Below, piece by piece: positions 44,184 to 52,805 of a DNA stretch of 64,000 bases. The notes beneath the pieces were generated by a model. It saw only the letters and a list, made by a program, of their open reading frames with translations, had not been told where the DNA came from and made no database searches. The stretch lies in contig NZ_JASITA010000011.1 in the NCBI RefSeq assembly GCF_030063415.1, positions 62,001 through 126,000 of the forward strand, written 5' to 3'. This stretch comes from Streptomyces sp. H27-C3. Lineage in GTDB: Bacteria > Actinomycetota > Actinomycetes > Streptomycetales > Streptomycetaceae. How positions within the stretch are numbered: position 1 is the first letter of the stretch; each line of letters starts with the position of its first letter. Made by a program: the position numbers and the translations under genes.

Positions 44184-44561
44184 CTACTCGCTCTTGGGGG
44201 TGTTTTCCCTGTTCAGGTAGTTGTACACGGTGAAGCGGCTGACCCCCAGGGCGCTCGCCACCGTCTCCACCCCGTGCCGCACGGAGAAAGCCCCACGCCC
44301 CTCCAGGGTTCGTACGACCGACTGCTTGGCCCTGCGGTCGAGCTCGGACAGCGGCATGCCGTGCCGGCGCTCCAGGGCGGCCAGGATGTGATCGAGGGAA
44401 TCCGACAGCTGCGGCAGCCGCACCGCGAGAACGTCCAGGCCCTCCCAGGCCAACACCACGTCGTCGCCGCGGGCCTGCTCCGGCTCCATGATCTCGGCGC
44501 CCATGGCGTCGGCGAGCGGCTTTATCGCCGTGAAGAGCGGGTGGTCTCCGAGTCCGGTCAC
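44184..44561 (-). CDS. small helix-turn-helix protein (DauR/YheO-type HTH_22)
   Basis: 125 residues. The C-terminal third ends in SVRHGVETVASALGVSRFTV then YNYLNRE, the HTH_22 domain of DauR/YheO regulators. The N-terminal part lacks the usual PAS_6 domain and is shorter, with VVLAWEGLDVLAVRLPQLSD. It lies between the urate oxidase operon and hyi and overlaps the stop of the gene upstream. It is a plausible local regulator of purine genes, possibly of the 17-bp operators; the ligand is unknown. Confidence 0.7.
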   Translation of the reverse strand: MTGLGDHPLFTAIKPLADAMGAEIMEPEQARGDDVVLAWEGLDVLAVRLPQLSDSLDHILAALERRHGMPLSELDRRAKQSVVRTLEGRGAFSVRHGVETVASALGVSRFTVYNYLNRENTPKSE

Positions 44562-44809
44562 TGCCCGCCCTCCCCGATCACATTGACCTGCAACGAGACC
44601 CGGGTGGCGCCCTCGGCCAGCGACCTGCGCAGCAGCGCGTCGACCGCGGTCAGCACCGCGTCCGCGCCGCCCTCCGCGGTGTTCCCGAACGGGCCGACAT
44701 CCACCGCGTCCAGTTCGGCCACCTGGATGACCTCGCGGGCGGCCAGCGCATGCGGCGGCGCATCGTCGAGGTCGAACGGCTCGGTCGTGAACTCCACTCT
44801 CAATCGCAC
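44558..44809 (-). CDS. small conserved protein, thiamine-binding-like ferredoxin fold
   Basis: 83 residues starting MRLRVEFTTEPFDLDDAPPH and ending TRVSLQVNVIGEGGQ. The pattern of two beta-alpha-beta halves with a final VSLQVNV strand resembles the YkoF/MTH1187 thiamine-binding family, but the match is weak. It is co-transcribed with the small HTH gene (4-bp overlap) and divergent from hyi, so it shares the promoter region with the paired type I operators. It may be the ligand sensor for its HTH partner. Confidence 0.55.
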   Translation of the reverse strand: MRLRVEFTTEPFDLDDAPPHALAAREVIQVAELDAVDVGPFGNTAEGGADAVLTAVDALLRRSLAEGATRVSLQVNVIGEGGQ

Positions 44810-44881
44810 GCGCTCAACCTACTGCGCGAGGCACGAAAACCGGCAGCCCCCCTTGACAGCTCTCCTGGATTCCGGGCAACC

Positions 44882-44917
44882 TTCCATCAAGCAGAAAACA
44901 ACTTCCGCGATACGGAA
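44882..44917. promoter_or_regulatory. paired 15-bp type I operators upstream of hyi
   Basis: TTCCATCAAGCAGAA (44882-44896) and TTCCGCGATACGGAA (44903-44917), centres 21 bp apart. The second overlaps the hyi ribosome-binding site GGAAGGAG (44914-44921), so bound protein would block the transcript start or its early elongation. Confidence 0.7.
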
Positions 44918-44933
44918 GGAGCGTCAAACTCTC

Positions 44934-45794
44934 ATGGCCTCTCTTTTTTCCGAGAAGCGCACCGACCAGCGCTTCGATGTGAACCTCTCCATCCTCTTCA
45001 CGGAACTCCCGCTCCTTGAGCGTCCCGCGGCCGCGGCCGCGGCGGGCTTCACGGCGGTCGAGCTGTGGTGGCCCTGGATCGAGACTCCCACCCCTGACCA
45101 GGCCGAGCTCGACGCTCTCAAGAAGGCGCTCGACGAGGCAGGCACCCAGCTGGTGGGCCTGAACTTCTACGCCGGACAGCTGCCAGGCCCCGACCGCGGC
45201 GCGGTTTCCGTGCCGGGCGAGGAGTCGGACCGCTTCCGCGCGAACATCGACGTCGCGGCGGACTTCGCCGCCTCGGTCGGCTGCAAGGCGCTCAACGCGC
45301 TCTACGGCAACCGCGTGGACGGCGTCGACCCGGCGGTCCAGGACCAGCTGGCCCTGGAGAACCTGGTTCTCGCCGCCCGCGCCGCCGACCGCGTCGGCGC
45401 GATCCTGCTGATCGAGACCCTGAACAAGCCGGAGTCGCCGCTCTACCCCCTGGTGAGCGCGCCCGCCGGTGTCGGTGTCGTCGACAAGGTGAACGCGGCG
45501 ACGGGACTGGGCAACGCCAAGTTCCTGCTCGACCTCTACCACCTGTCGATGAACGGCGAAGACCTCGTCGAGGTCATCGAGAAGTACGCCGACAAGACCG
45601 GTCACGTGCAGATCGCCGACAACCCGGGCCGCGGCGCTCCCGGCACCGGCGGCCTCGACCTCGCCGACCTGCTCGACCGCCTCAAGAAGGCGGGCTACGA
45701 CGGCTGGGTCGGCCTCGAGTACAAGCCCGGCGACCGGCCGAGCGCAAGCGCCTTCGAGTGGCTGCCGGCCCCGCTGCGCGCCGCCGGCGCCTGA
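44934..45794 (+). CDS. hyi: hydroxypyruvate isomerase-like TIM-barrel protein
   Basis: 286 residues, start ATG 13 bases after AAGGAG. The xylose-isomerase-like barrel begins RFDVNLSILFTELPLLERPA. Active-site acids are in LLIETLNKPESP (Glu) and DLYHLSMNGEDL (Asp), and the last strand is WVGLEYKPGD. It interconverts hydroxypyruvate and tartronate semialdehyde and is usually found with gcl and glxR, as here. It forms an operon with glxR, 49 bp downstream. Confidence 0.92.
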   Translation: MASLFSEKRTDQRFDVNLSILFTELPLLERPAAAAAAGFTAVELWWPWIETPTPDQAELDALKKALDEAGTQLVGLNFYAGQLPGPDRGAVSVPGEESDRFRANIDVAADFAASVGCKALNALYGNRVDGVDPAVQDQLALENLVLAARAADRVGAILLIETLNKPESPLYPLVSAPAGVGVVDKVNAATGLGNAKFLLDLYHLSMNGEDLVEVIEKYADKTGHVQIADNPGRGAPGTGGLDLADLLDRLKKAGYDGWVGLEYKPGDRPSASAFEWLPAPLRAAGA

Positions 45795-45843
45795 CGGCCC
45801 ACTCCTGACGTACGCAAGACTTTTTTCCGAAAGAGGCACCCTC

Positions 45844-46740
45844 ATGAGCACCCTTCCCAAGATCGGCTTCATCGGCCTCGGCATCATGGGCTCCCCCATG
45901 GCCGAGAACCTGCTGAAGGCGGGTTACGACGTCACCGGCTTCACCCTTGAGCAGCCCAAGATCGACCGTCTGGTCGCGGCCGGCGGCAAGGGCGCGAGCT
46001 CGATCGCCGAGGCCGTCAAGGACGCCGACGTCGTCATCACGATGGTGCCCGCCTCCCCGCAGGTCGAGGCCATCGCGTACGGCGAGAACGGCATCCTGGA
46101 GAACGTCAGGAAGGGCGCCCTCCTGATCGACATGTCCTCGATCACCCCGCAGACCTCCGTCGACCTGGGCAAGGCGGGCGCCGAGAAGGGCCTGCGCGTC
46201 CTGGACGCCCCGGTCTCCGGTGGCGAGGCCGGCGCGATCGAGGCCGTACTGTCGATCATGGTCGGTGGCGAGAAGGCCGACTTCGACGCCGCCAAGCCGG
46301 TGCTCGACGTGCTGGGCAAGACCATCGTCCTGTGCGGCCCGCACGGCTCCGGCCAGACGGTCAAGGCCGCCAACCAGCTGATCGTCGCGGTCAACATCCA
46401 GGCGTGCGCCGAGGCCGTGGTCTTCCTGGAGAAGTCCGGCGTGGACCTCGCCGCCGCGCTCGACGTCCTCAACGGCGGCCTGGCCGGCTCCACCGTACTG
46501 ACACGCAAGAAGGACAACTTCCTCAAGCGGGACTTCGCCCCGGGCTTCCGGATCGACCTGCACCACAAGGACATGGGCATCGTCACCGACGCCGCCCGCA
46601 ATGTCGGTGCCGCCCTGCCCGTCGGCGCGGTCGTCGCCCAGCTCGTCTCCTCGCTGCGCGCCCAGGGTGACGGTGGCCTGGACCACTCCGCCCTGCTCCG
46701 TGGCGTCGAGCGCCTTTCGGGTCAGCCCCTCAAGAGCTGA
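45844..46740 (+). CDS. glxR: 2-hydroxy-3-oxopropionate (tartronate semialdehyde) reductase
   Basis: 298 residues of the beta-hydroxyacid dehydrogenase family. The NAD-binding motif is GFIGLGIMGSPMAENLLKAG (8-27), the substrate motif DAPVSGGEAGA, and the catalytic Lys sits in GQTVKAANQLIV. It reduces tartronate semialdehyde from glyoxylate carboligase to glycerate. RBS GAAAGAGG precedes the ATG. It follows hyi in the same operon. Confidence 0.95.
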   Translation: MSTLPKIGFIGLGIMGSPMAENLLKAGYDVTGFTLEQPKIDRLVAAGGKGASSIAEAVKDADVVITMVPASPQVEAIAYGENGILENVRKGALLIDMSSITPQTSVDLGKAGAEKGLRVLDAPVSGGEAGAIEAVLSIMVGGEKADFDAAKPVLDVLGKTIVLCGPHGSGQTVKAANQLIVAVNIQACAEAVVFLEKSGVDLAAALDVLNGGLAGSTVLTRKKDNFLKRDFAPGFRIDLHHKDMGIVTDAARNVGAALPVGAVVAQLVSSLRAQGDGGLDHSALLRGVERLSGQPLKS

Positions 46741-46829
46741 CCCGACCCCCTGAACTCCGGGCTGCGGCAGCGCTGACACCTGTCCTGTCGCGCCCAGGCG
46801 CTGCCGCCGCCCGGACCCAGACTCTTGAT

Positions 46830-46846
46830 TTCAACAAACTGTTGAC
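46830..46846. promoter_or_regulatory. 17-bp type II operator upstream of catalase
   Basis: TTCAACAAACTGTTGAC, 76-92 bp before the catalase start; it differs from a perfect palindrome only at the last base. It shares the urate oxidase, allB and aceB pattern. Confidence 0.65.
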
Positions 46847-46877
46847 GCTACGTTCTGCCCGTACTTACGCTCCACAT

Positions 46878-46896
46878 GACGGAAACGTCTTCCGTC
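46878..46896. promoter_or_regulatory. inverted repeat in the catalase leader
   Basis: GACGGAA-ACGTC-TTCCGTC, 7-bp perfect arms, 26 bp before the catalase ATG. It could be a second regulator's site or a leader hairpin close to the ribosome-binding site GGAAGG. Confidence 0.4.
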
Positions 46897-46921
46897 AGCA
46901 GCTCCCGCACGGAAGGTCCCC

Positions 46922-48379
46922 ATGTCGAAGCGTGTGCTCACGACCGAATCCGGCGCCCCGGTCGCCGACAACCAGAATTCCGCCTCCGCCGGTCTCGGTG
47001 GCCCGCTCCTCCTCCAGGACCAGCACCTCCTTGAGAAGCTCGCCCGGTTCAACCGTGAGCGCATCCCGGAGCGCGTGGTCCACGCGCGCGGATCCGGCGC
47101 GTACGGCTACTTCGAGGTCACCGACGACGTCACCGGCTTCACCCGCGCGAACTTCCTCGGCGAGGTCGGCAAGCGGACCGAGACGTTCATCCGCTTCTCG
47201 ACCGTCGCCGACAACCTCGGTGGCGCGGACGCGGTCCGCGACCCGCGCGGTTTCGCGCTGAAGTTCTACACCGAAGAGGGCAATTACGACCTCGTCGGGA
47301 ACAACACCCCGGTGTTCTTCCTCAACGACCCGGTCAAGTTCCCCGACTTCATCCACTCCCAGAAGCGCGACCCCTTCACGGGCAAGCAGGAACCGGACAA
47401 CGTCTGGGACTTCTGGGCGCACTCGCCGCAGTCCACGCACCAGATCACCTGGCTGATGGGCGACCGCGGCATCCCCGCCTCGTACCGCCACATGAACGGC
47501 TTCGGCTCGCACACCTACCAGTGGACGAACGCCGAGGGCGAGGCCTTCTTCGTCAAGTACCACTTCAAGACGAACCAGGGCATCCGCTGCCTGTCCTCCG
47601 AGCAGGGCGCCGAGCTGGCCGGCTCGGACGCCAACTCGCACCAGACAGACCTGCTCCAGGCCATCGAGCGCGGCGTCAACCCGTCCTGGACCCTGCACGT
47701 CCAGGTCATGCCGGCCGCCGAGGCCGCTGAGTACCGCTTCAACCCGTTCGATGTGACGAAGGTCTGGCCGCACGCGGACTACCCGCTCCAGCGGGTCGGC
47801 CGGCTGGTCCTCGACCGGAACCCGGACAACGTGTTCGCCGAGGTCGAGCAGGCCGCGTTCTCGCCGAACAACTTCGTGCCCGGCATCGGCCCGTCCCCGG
47901 ACAAGATGCTCCAGGGCCGGCTCTTCGCCTACGCGGACGCCCACCGCTACCGCCTCGGTGTGAACCACACCCAGCTGCCGGTGAACGCGCCCAAGGCGAC
48001 CAAGGCCGACAACTACGGCCGCGACGGCGTCATGTCGACCCGCTACGGCAGGCGGCACGACAAGAACTACGAGCCCAACTCCTACGAGGGCCCGGCCCAG
48101 ACGGACCAGGCGCTCTCCGCCCCCCTCGCGTTGTCCGGCTGGACCGGCACCCACGAGAACGCCGTCCACGTCAAGGACGACGACTTCTTCCAGGCGGGCG
48201 AGCTCTACCGGCTGATGTCGGACGAGGAGAAGTCCCGCCTGATCGCCAACATCGCAGGCGGCCTCTCGCAGGTCACCCGCGACGACGTGATCGAGAAGAA
48301 CCTCGCCCACTTCCACGCGGCCGACCAGGAGTACGGCAAGCGCGTCCAGGAAGCGGTCCGCGCCCTGCGCGAGGACTAG
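46922..48379 (+). CDS. katA: catalase (small-subunit, haem)
   Basis: 485 residues. Catalytic His54 ([12 protein letters not shown]), Asn127 (GNNTPVFF) and the proximal haem ligand Tyr337 ([14 protein letters not shown]) are all present. It dismutates H2O2, here most plausibly the peroxide released by urate oxidase, since it lies in the purine gene block and shares a 17-bp operator with the urate oxidase operon. The stop TAG at 48377-48379 is part of the CTAGTGCC repeat that follows, so the original C-terminus may have been altered. Confidence 0.96.
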   Translation: MSKRVLTTESGAPVADNQNSASAGLGGPLLLQDQHLLEKLARFNRERIPERVVHARGSGAYGYFEVTDDVTGFTRANFLGEVGKRTETFIRFSTVADNLGGADAVRDPRGFALKFYTEEGNYDLVGNNTPVFFLNDPVKFPDFIHSQKRDPFTGKQEPDNVWDFWAHSPQSTHQITWLMGDRGIPASYRHMNGFGSHTYQWTNAEGEAFFVKYHFKTNQGIRCLSSEQGAELAGSDANSHQTDLLQAIERGVNPSWTLHVQVMPAAEAAEYRFNPFDVTKVWPHADYPLQRVGRLVLDRNPDNVFAEVEQAAFSPNNFVPGIGPSPDKMLQGRLFAYADAHRYRLGVNHTQLPVNAPKATKADNYGRDGVMSTRYGRRHDKNYEPNSYEGPAQTDQALSAPLALSGWTGTHENAVHVKDDDFFQAGELYRLMSDEEKSRLIANIAGGLSQVTRDDVIEKNLAHFHAADQEYGKRVQEAVRALRED

Positions 48380-48417
48380 TGCCGCGCCAGGCAACATCGG
48401 CCCCGTCGCGGCACTAG
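48376..48417. repeat. short inverted repeat with family 3 MITE ends (CTAGTGCCGCG)
   Basis: 11-bp perfect arms CTAGTGCCGCG (48376-48386) and CGCGGCACTAG (48407-48417). The left 16 bases match the left end of the element at 52659 in 15 positions. It is either a minimal deleted MITE or a terminator; it contains the catalase stop codon. Confidence 0.6.
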
Positions 48418-48664
48418 CACGGGCGAACAACCCACAGACCGCGCGCGGAAGCTGACGGGAGGTCATCTTCCACGCGCCGTCCGTACCGCCGACCCGAATG
48501 AGGGGTGGCCGGCGATACGGACAGGACTGGGAACCGCGGCGGCGAGCGAGCCAGTGCGGTGGTCAAGGCTTCCGGTATCTGCCCTGCTCGACCTGAGAGC
48601 AGAGCAGACCGGCAGTTCATCGCCCACCGCCGCGGTCCCGGACCGACCCCTACCCACCTTCCCC

Positions 48665-48858
48665 GTGCGACCCTCGCACCGCTAGGCGGGCTTCGGGACG
48701 ATGCGCCGGACTCCGCCCTCCCCCTCCCCGGTGCGACCCTCGCACCGCTAGGCGGGCTTCGGGACGATGCGCCGGACTCCGCCCTCCCCCTCCCCGGTGC
48801 GACCCTCGCACCGCTAGGCGGGCTTCAGGGCGATGCGCCGGACTCCGCCCGGCGACCC
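48665..48858. repeat. three tandem copies of a 66-bp repeat with hairpin
   Basis: Units start at 48665, 48731 and 48797; the first two are essentially identical, and the third is shorter with a few changes. Each begins with GTGCGACCCTCGCAC, a hairpin with TCGCAC/GTGCGA arms, followed on the complementary strand by a TAG stop and GGVRRI(V/A)(P/L)KPA codons. Each looks like the 3' end of a gene plus its terminator, copied three times. Confidence 0.8.
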
Positions 48859-48981
48859 GAGCGGGCCGGTATTTCGGCCCGCCGCACCAACCGCGGTCTC
48901 GACCGCACCCCATAGACCCGCCCGGCGGCGCGAATGTCCTGTCGCGCCAGCCTCGTGCCGTCGGGCGGCTTCAACTTCCGT

Positions 48982-49025
48982 GAAAGTGCGCGGAGTACGG
49001 ATCGTTTCGTACTCCGCGCACTTTC
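48982..49025. terminator. hairpin with 18-bp perfect arms
   Basis: GAAAGTGCGCGGAGTACG (48982-48999) and its exact complement (49008-49025) around 8 bases. It is a strong terminator-like structure in the gene-free region; no gene immediately upstream is recognised on either strand. Confidence 0.65.
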
Positions 49026-49288
49026 GCGTTCCCGGGCGCGTACGTGCTCCTACGTGCTCGGGTCCACGCGCCCTGCTCTCCCGTCCAAGCCCCGCGCACC
49101 CCGCACAAGGCACTCGGGACACCACACCGGGATCGGCGTCCGGCTGCGCACGCTCCACACGCCACCACCGGCCCGCCGTGGTCGCACAGGTCAGCAGTGC
49201 CGGCGCGCCGAGGCCCTCCCAGCACCCGGCAGGCGTGCGAAGGCCCTCACCCGGCGCCCAGCACCCGGCAGGGGCACGCGCACGCCGA

Positions 49289-49323
49289 AGGGGCGGCCCG
49301 CCGTGGTGGCGGGCCGCCCCTTC
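49289..49323 (-). terminator. terminator of gcl
   Basis: AAGGGGCGGCCCGCC and its exact complement around GTGGT, 31 bp past the gcl stop codon on the minus strand. Confidence 0.75.
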
Positions 49324-49353
49324 AGTAGGTGCGGGTCGTGCGGGGTGCGAGCG

Positions 49354-51138
49354 TCAGACGAGCGGACGGATCGCCGTGGGCGCGTGGCCCGGCTCCGTGG
49401 CGAGGTCCTCCCACTCCTTGACGGCGCTGATATCGGCCGTCGGGCTCATGGAGATGTTGGTGACCCGCTCCAGGATCGCCTCGACGACGACCGGGACCCG
49501 GAACTCGGCGGCCAGCTTCTTGGCCTCCTCGAAGGCGGGCAGCAGTTGGTCGGGCTCAGTGACGCGGATGGCCTTGCAGCCGAGACCCTCGACAACCTTG
49601 ACGTGGTCGACGCCGTAGACGCCCAGCTCCGGGGAGTTGATGTTCTCGAACTCCAGGTTGACCTGGAAGTTGATGTCCAGGCCGGCCTGCGCCTGACGGA
49701 TCAGACCGAGGTAGGCGTTGTTCACGAGAACGTGGACGTACGGGATCTTGTGCTGCGCGCCGACCGCCAGCTCCTCGATCATGAACTGGAAGTCGTAGTC
49801 ACCGGAGAGCGCGACGACGGGCGTCTCGGGGTCGGCGGTGGCGGCACCGAGCGCGGCCGGGATGGTCCAGCCGAGCGGGCCCGCCTGGCCGCAGTTGATC
49901 CAGTGGCGCGGCCGGTAGACGTGCAGCATCTGCGCGCCGGCGATCTGGGAGAGGCCGATGGTGGTGACGTAACGCGTCTCCGGGCCGAAAGCCTTGTTCA
50001 TCTCCTCGTACACGCGCTGCGGCTTCAGCGGCACGTTGTCGAAGTGCGTGCGGCGCTGGAGCGTGGACTTGCGCTCCAGGTGCGAGGCGACCCACGCGGA
50101 CCGGTCGGGCAGCTTGCCCGCGGCCTTGAGCTCCTTGGCGACCTCGACGAAGAGCTCAAGAGCGGCCTTGGCATCGGAGGCGATGCCGTAGTCCGGGGCG
50201 AAGATCTTGCCGATCTGGGTGGGCTCGATGTCGACGTGGACGAACTTGCGGTCCTTGGTATAGACGTCGAGCTTGTAGCCGGTGTGGCGGTTGGCCCAGC
50301 GATTGCCGATGCCCAGGACGAAGTCCGACTCCAGGAACGTCGCGTTGCCGTAGCGGTGCGAGGTCTGCTGGCCGACCATGCCCGCGTTCAGGTCGTGGTC
50401 GTCCGGAATGGTGCCCCAGCCCATCAGGGTCGGCACGACGGGCGTGTTGGTGATCTCGGCGAACTCGACCAGCAGGTCGGAGGCGTCCGCGTTGATGATG
50501 CCGCCACCGGCGACGATCAGCGGGCGCTCGGACTCGAGCAGGAAGGTGATCGCCTTCTCGATCTGGGCGCGGGTCGCGGCCGGCTTGTAGACGGGCAGCG
50601 GCGCGTACGTCTCCGGGTCGAACTCGATCTCGGTCAGCTGGACGTCGATCGGCAGGTCGATGAGGACCGGGCCCGGACGGCCCGAGCGCATCAGGTGGAA
50701 CGCCTGCTGGAAGACGCCGGGGACCTGCGCGGCCTCCAGGACGGTGGTCGCCATCTTGGTGACCGGCTTCGCGATCGAGGCGATGTCGACGGCCTGGAAG
50801 TCCTCCTTGTGGAGGACCGCGACCGGGGCCTGGCCAGTGATGCACAGGATCGGGATCGAGTCGCCGATCGCGGAGTAGAGCCCGGTGATCATGTCGGTGC
50901 CGGCCGGTCCCGACGTACCGATGCACACACCGATATTGCCGGCCTTGGTGCGGGTGTACCCCTCGGCCATGTGGGAGGCGCCCTCGACGTGGCGGGCCAG
51001 CGTGTGGTCGATACCGCCGCCCGCTTCGAGGGCCTTGTAGAAGGGGTTGATCGCCGCGCCGGGCACACCGAACGCGGCCGTCACGCCTTCGAGCTTGAGG
51101 ATCTCAACAGCCGCTCGGGCGGCGGTCATACGAGGCAT
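49354..51138 (-). CDS. gcl: glyoxylate carboligase (tartronate-semialdehyde synthase)
   Basis: 594 residues, ThDP/FAD enzyme of the acetolactate synthase superfamily. The diagnostic [15 protein letters not shown] places Val at residue 51 where other ThDP enzymes have Glu, as known for glyoxylate carboligase. The ThDP-binding motif is [13 protein letters not shown]. It joins two glyoxylates to tartronate semialdehyde and CO2, feeding glxR. The start ATG at 51138 follows CAGGAG; upstream in-frame codons would run through the operators at 51199-51234. Confidence 0.96.
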   Translation of the reverse strand: MPRMTAARAAVEILKLEGVTAAFGVPGAAINPFYKALEAGGGIDHTLARHVEGASHMAEGYTRTKAGNIGVCIGTSGPAGTDMITGLYSAIGDSIPILCITGQAPVAVLHKEDFQAVDIASIAKPVTKMATTVLEAAQVPGVFQQAFHLMRSGRPGPVLIDLPIDVQLTEIEFDPETYAPLPVYKPAATRAQIEKAITFLLESERPLIVAGGGIINADASDLLVEFAEITNTPVVPTLMGWGTIPDDHDLNAGMVGQQTSHRYGNATFLESDFVLGIGNRWANRHTGYKLDVYTKDRKFVHVDIEPTQIGKIFAPDYGIASDAKAALELFVEVAKELKAAGKLPDRSAWVASHLERKSTLQRRTHFDNVPLKPQRVYEEMNKAFGPETRYVTTIGLSQIAGAQMLHVYRPRHWINCGQAGPLGWTIPAALGAATADPETPVVALSGDYDFQFMIEELAVGAQHKIPYVHVLVNNAYLGLIRQAQAGLDINFQVNLEFENINSPELGVYGVDHVKVVEGLGCKAIRVTEPDQLLPAFEEAKKLAAEFRVPVVVEAILERVTNISMSPTADISAVKEWEDLATEPGHAPTAIRPLV

Positions 51139-51198
51139 TGGGTACTCCTGCTTCGGCCTGTCGGAACGACCCCACCGCTGTGGACCGGTGAGCGTCAT

Positions 51199-51234
51199 TT
51201 CCATAATGCGGAAGTTTAGTTCTGCTATATGGAA
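51199..51234. promoter_or_regulatory. paired 15-bp type I operators upstream of gcl
   Basis: TTCCATAATGCGGAA (51199-51213) and TTCTGCTATATGGAA (51220-51234), centres 21 bp apart, 61-96 bp before the gcl start. Confidence 0.7.
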
Positions 51235-51365
51235 GTAATCTAGAGGCGGGCCGTGCAACCGTCAAGGGCGGCCAATGGTCGAAGTCCCTCCCCAAGGCGT
51301 CGCTCTTGGTGGACGATGGGACACGTACCGCAGTCATAAGCGCCGACGGTCCGAGGGGGACGGTC

Positions 51366-52088
51366 ATGGGAGAGAACGTGCCGGTGCGCTGCCCGGCATG
51401 CCGCCGCCATCACACGTTCACGTCGCCGGTATTTCCCTGCGCGTGTGGCGCCCCGCTCGCGCCTCCCCTGCTCCGGGGTGCCGCGCCGGAGCGGATCACG
51501 CACCGCACCTGGACCGACGCCTGGGTCACGGTCCGCTGCGAGTCCTGCGGGCGCCAGGACCAGTGGCCGCAGCCCGAGCTGGGCTGCGCGTGCGGGGTGG
51601 TACTACGCATTCCGGTGCGTCCGGTGCCGCGCACCGCGGCGGCAGGATCCCCGCCCGCAGCCGGTCACCCGTCCCACATCCCTTTGCCGCCGACCGAGGC
51701 TCCTCCGCGCCCCACGTTCCGCCCGATGACGATCAGGACCGCGCGGGACGCGGTGACCGCGGCGGCGCTCTATCTGAAGTGGCTCGGGTTCCGCGACATC
51801 ATGCAGTCGCCCGAGCGGCCGGCGTCCGGCATCGATCTGCGCGGGGCCGGCCTGGTCGCGCAGATCGACCCGACGACCCGGCCCGCCAAGCTGCGCGACG
51901 TCGAATGCCTGTGGCTCAACGGTCTGAGCTCGTCGGCGGTGAGCGTCTTCTTCTCGCTCGCCGGGTACGCCGACGACGCCAGGGCCCGAGCGGACTCGCT
52001 GGGCATCCCGCTCTTCGTCATGGATCTCACGGGGACACCGCAGCCGGTCAACGGCCCGGCGGACGAGCTCATCAGCACGGGCGCGTAG
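51366..52088 (+). CDS. zinc-ribbon plus restriction-endonuclease-like protein, function unknown
   Basis: About 240 residues from the ATG at 51366, preceded by GAGGGGGA. Two N-terminal Cys clusters (RCPACRRHH...PCACG and RCESCGRQD...GCACG, about 6-80) look like zinc ribbons, and a Pro-rich linker follows. The C-terminal half (MTIRTARDAVTAAALYLKWL, then GIDLRGAGLVAQIDPTTRPA) has the helix-strand-strand order of Mrr-like nuclease folds, with Asp in GIDLR and the Q-x-D strand, but K of the D-E-x-K motif is not evident. It may be a nuclease-derived DNA-binding protein. It overlaps no operon partner. Confidence 0.6.
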   Translation: MGENVPVRCPACRRHHTFTSPVFPCACGAPLAPPLLRGAAPERITHRTWTDAWVTVRCESCGRQDQWPQPELGCACGVVLRIPVRPVPRTAAAGSPPAAGHPSHIPLPPTEAPPRPTFRPMTIRTARDAVTAAALYLKWLGFRDIMQSPERPASGIDLRGAGLVAQIDPTTRPAKLRDVECLWLNGLSSSAVSVFFSLAGYADDARARADSLGIPLFVMDLTGTPQPVNGPADELISTGA

Positions 52089-52114
52089 GGCACTGCCTGA
52101 GCGATACTGCCGCC

Positions 52115-52621
52115 ATGCGCATCCGACCCGCGACCTTGGCCGAACTCCCCCTGCTCCAGGCCGTCGAGCGTGCGGCGGGCGAGCCGTTCCGCGCTCTGGG
52201 CATGGCCGAGATAGCCGACGACGAGCCCCCGGCGCTGGACCTGCTGGCCCGCTACCTGCGGGCGGGCCACGCCTGGGTCGCGGCGGACGCCGGGGAGCGG
52301 CCCGTCGCGTATCTGATCCACGACGCCGTGGACGCGGCGGCCCACATCGAGCAGGTCTCCGTCCACCCCTGCGCCGCCGGCCGCGGCACGGGCCGCGCCC
52401 TGATCGACCACCTCGCGGACCGCGCCGCGGCCGAGAGCGCGACCGCCCTGACCCTGACCACGTTCACCGACGTCCCGTGGAACGCCCCGTACTACGCCAG
52501 GATCGGTTTCCGCACGCTCCCCGACCGCGAGCTCACTCCGGGCCTGCGGAAGATCCGCGCCGAGGAGGCGGAGCTGGGCCTGGACCGCTGGCCGCGAGTC
52601 TGTATGCGCCGAGAGCTCTGA
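52115..52621 (+). CDS. GNAT-family N-acetyltransferase
   Basis: 168 residues. RIRPATLAELPLLQAVERAA is the beta1-alpha1 start; IEQVSVHPCAAGRGTGRALI contains the acetyl-CoA loop RGTGRAL (Q/RxxGxG/A). The end, PYYARIGFRTL, is typical. The ATG at 52115 has no strong ribosome-binding site. Acceptor unknown. Confidence 0.9.
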   Translation: MRIRPATLAELPLLQAVERAAGEPFRALGMAEIADDEPPALDLLARYLRAGHAWVAADAGERPVAYLIHDAVDAAAHIEQVSVHPCAAGRGTGRALIDHLADRAAAESATALTLTTFTDVPWNAPYYARIGFRTLPDRELTPGLRKIRAEEAELGLDRWPRVCMRREL

Positions 52622-52661
52622 GCAGCGCTCTCGCACCCGTGGCCAGGTGTACCGGTAGCTA

Positions 52662-52805
52662 GTGCCGCGGCAGGTGACGTTTGCCCGTCAAGGAGCGGCG
52701 TCCGGTGCGTGCTCTCGGCGTGCCGGCCGGAAGTCCTCGTACTGGACGTACTTGGGCTTTCGGCCGGTGCGGCGAGAGTATGTGCCGGCCGCCGCGACGG
52801 GGCAC
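52662..52805. mobile_element. MITE, family 3, about 144 bp
   Basis: Ends CTAGTGCC at both sides (TA duplications at 52660-52661 and 52806-52807) and a long internal hairpin (CCGGCCGGAAG...CTTTCGGCCGG). It has no coding capacity. It supplies the TAG stop of the acyl-CoA synthetase remnant on its right. Confidence 0.7.

Larger units (their letters stand above)
48418..49353. other. 936-bp region without a credible gene
   Basis: Contains a triplicated 66-bp repeat, an 18-bp-arm hairpin and the gcl terminator (listed separately). Open frames on both strands are GC-driven and lack start signals and conserved motifs. A minus-strand frame ending GGVRRIVPKPA-stop is repeated with the 66-bp unit. Confidence 0.6.

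Noticed and set aside
46870..46884. CTCCACATGACGGAA as a type I operator upstream of catalase
   Set aside because: It lacks a partner 21 bp away on either side and is a poor palindrome on the left.
48665..48858. CRISPR-like array
   Set aside because: Units are directly adjacent with no spacers, and only three copies exist.
48505..48915. Plus-strand frame with a 22-residue repeat (ATLAPLGGLRDDAPDSALPL...)
   Set aside because: The periodicity comes from the 66-bp DNA repeat, which contains hairpins and stop-like gene ends on the other strand; there is no ribosome-binding site or homologue.
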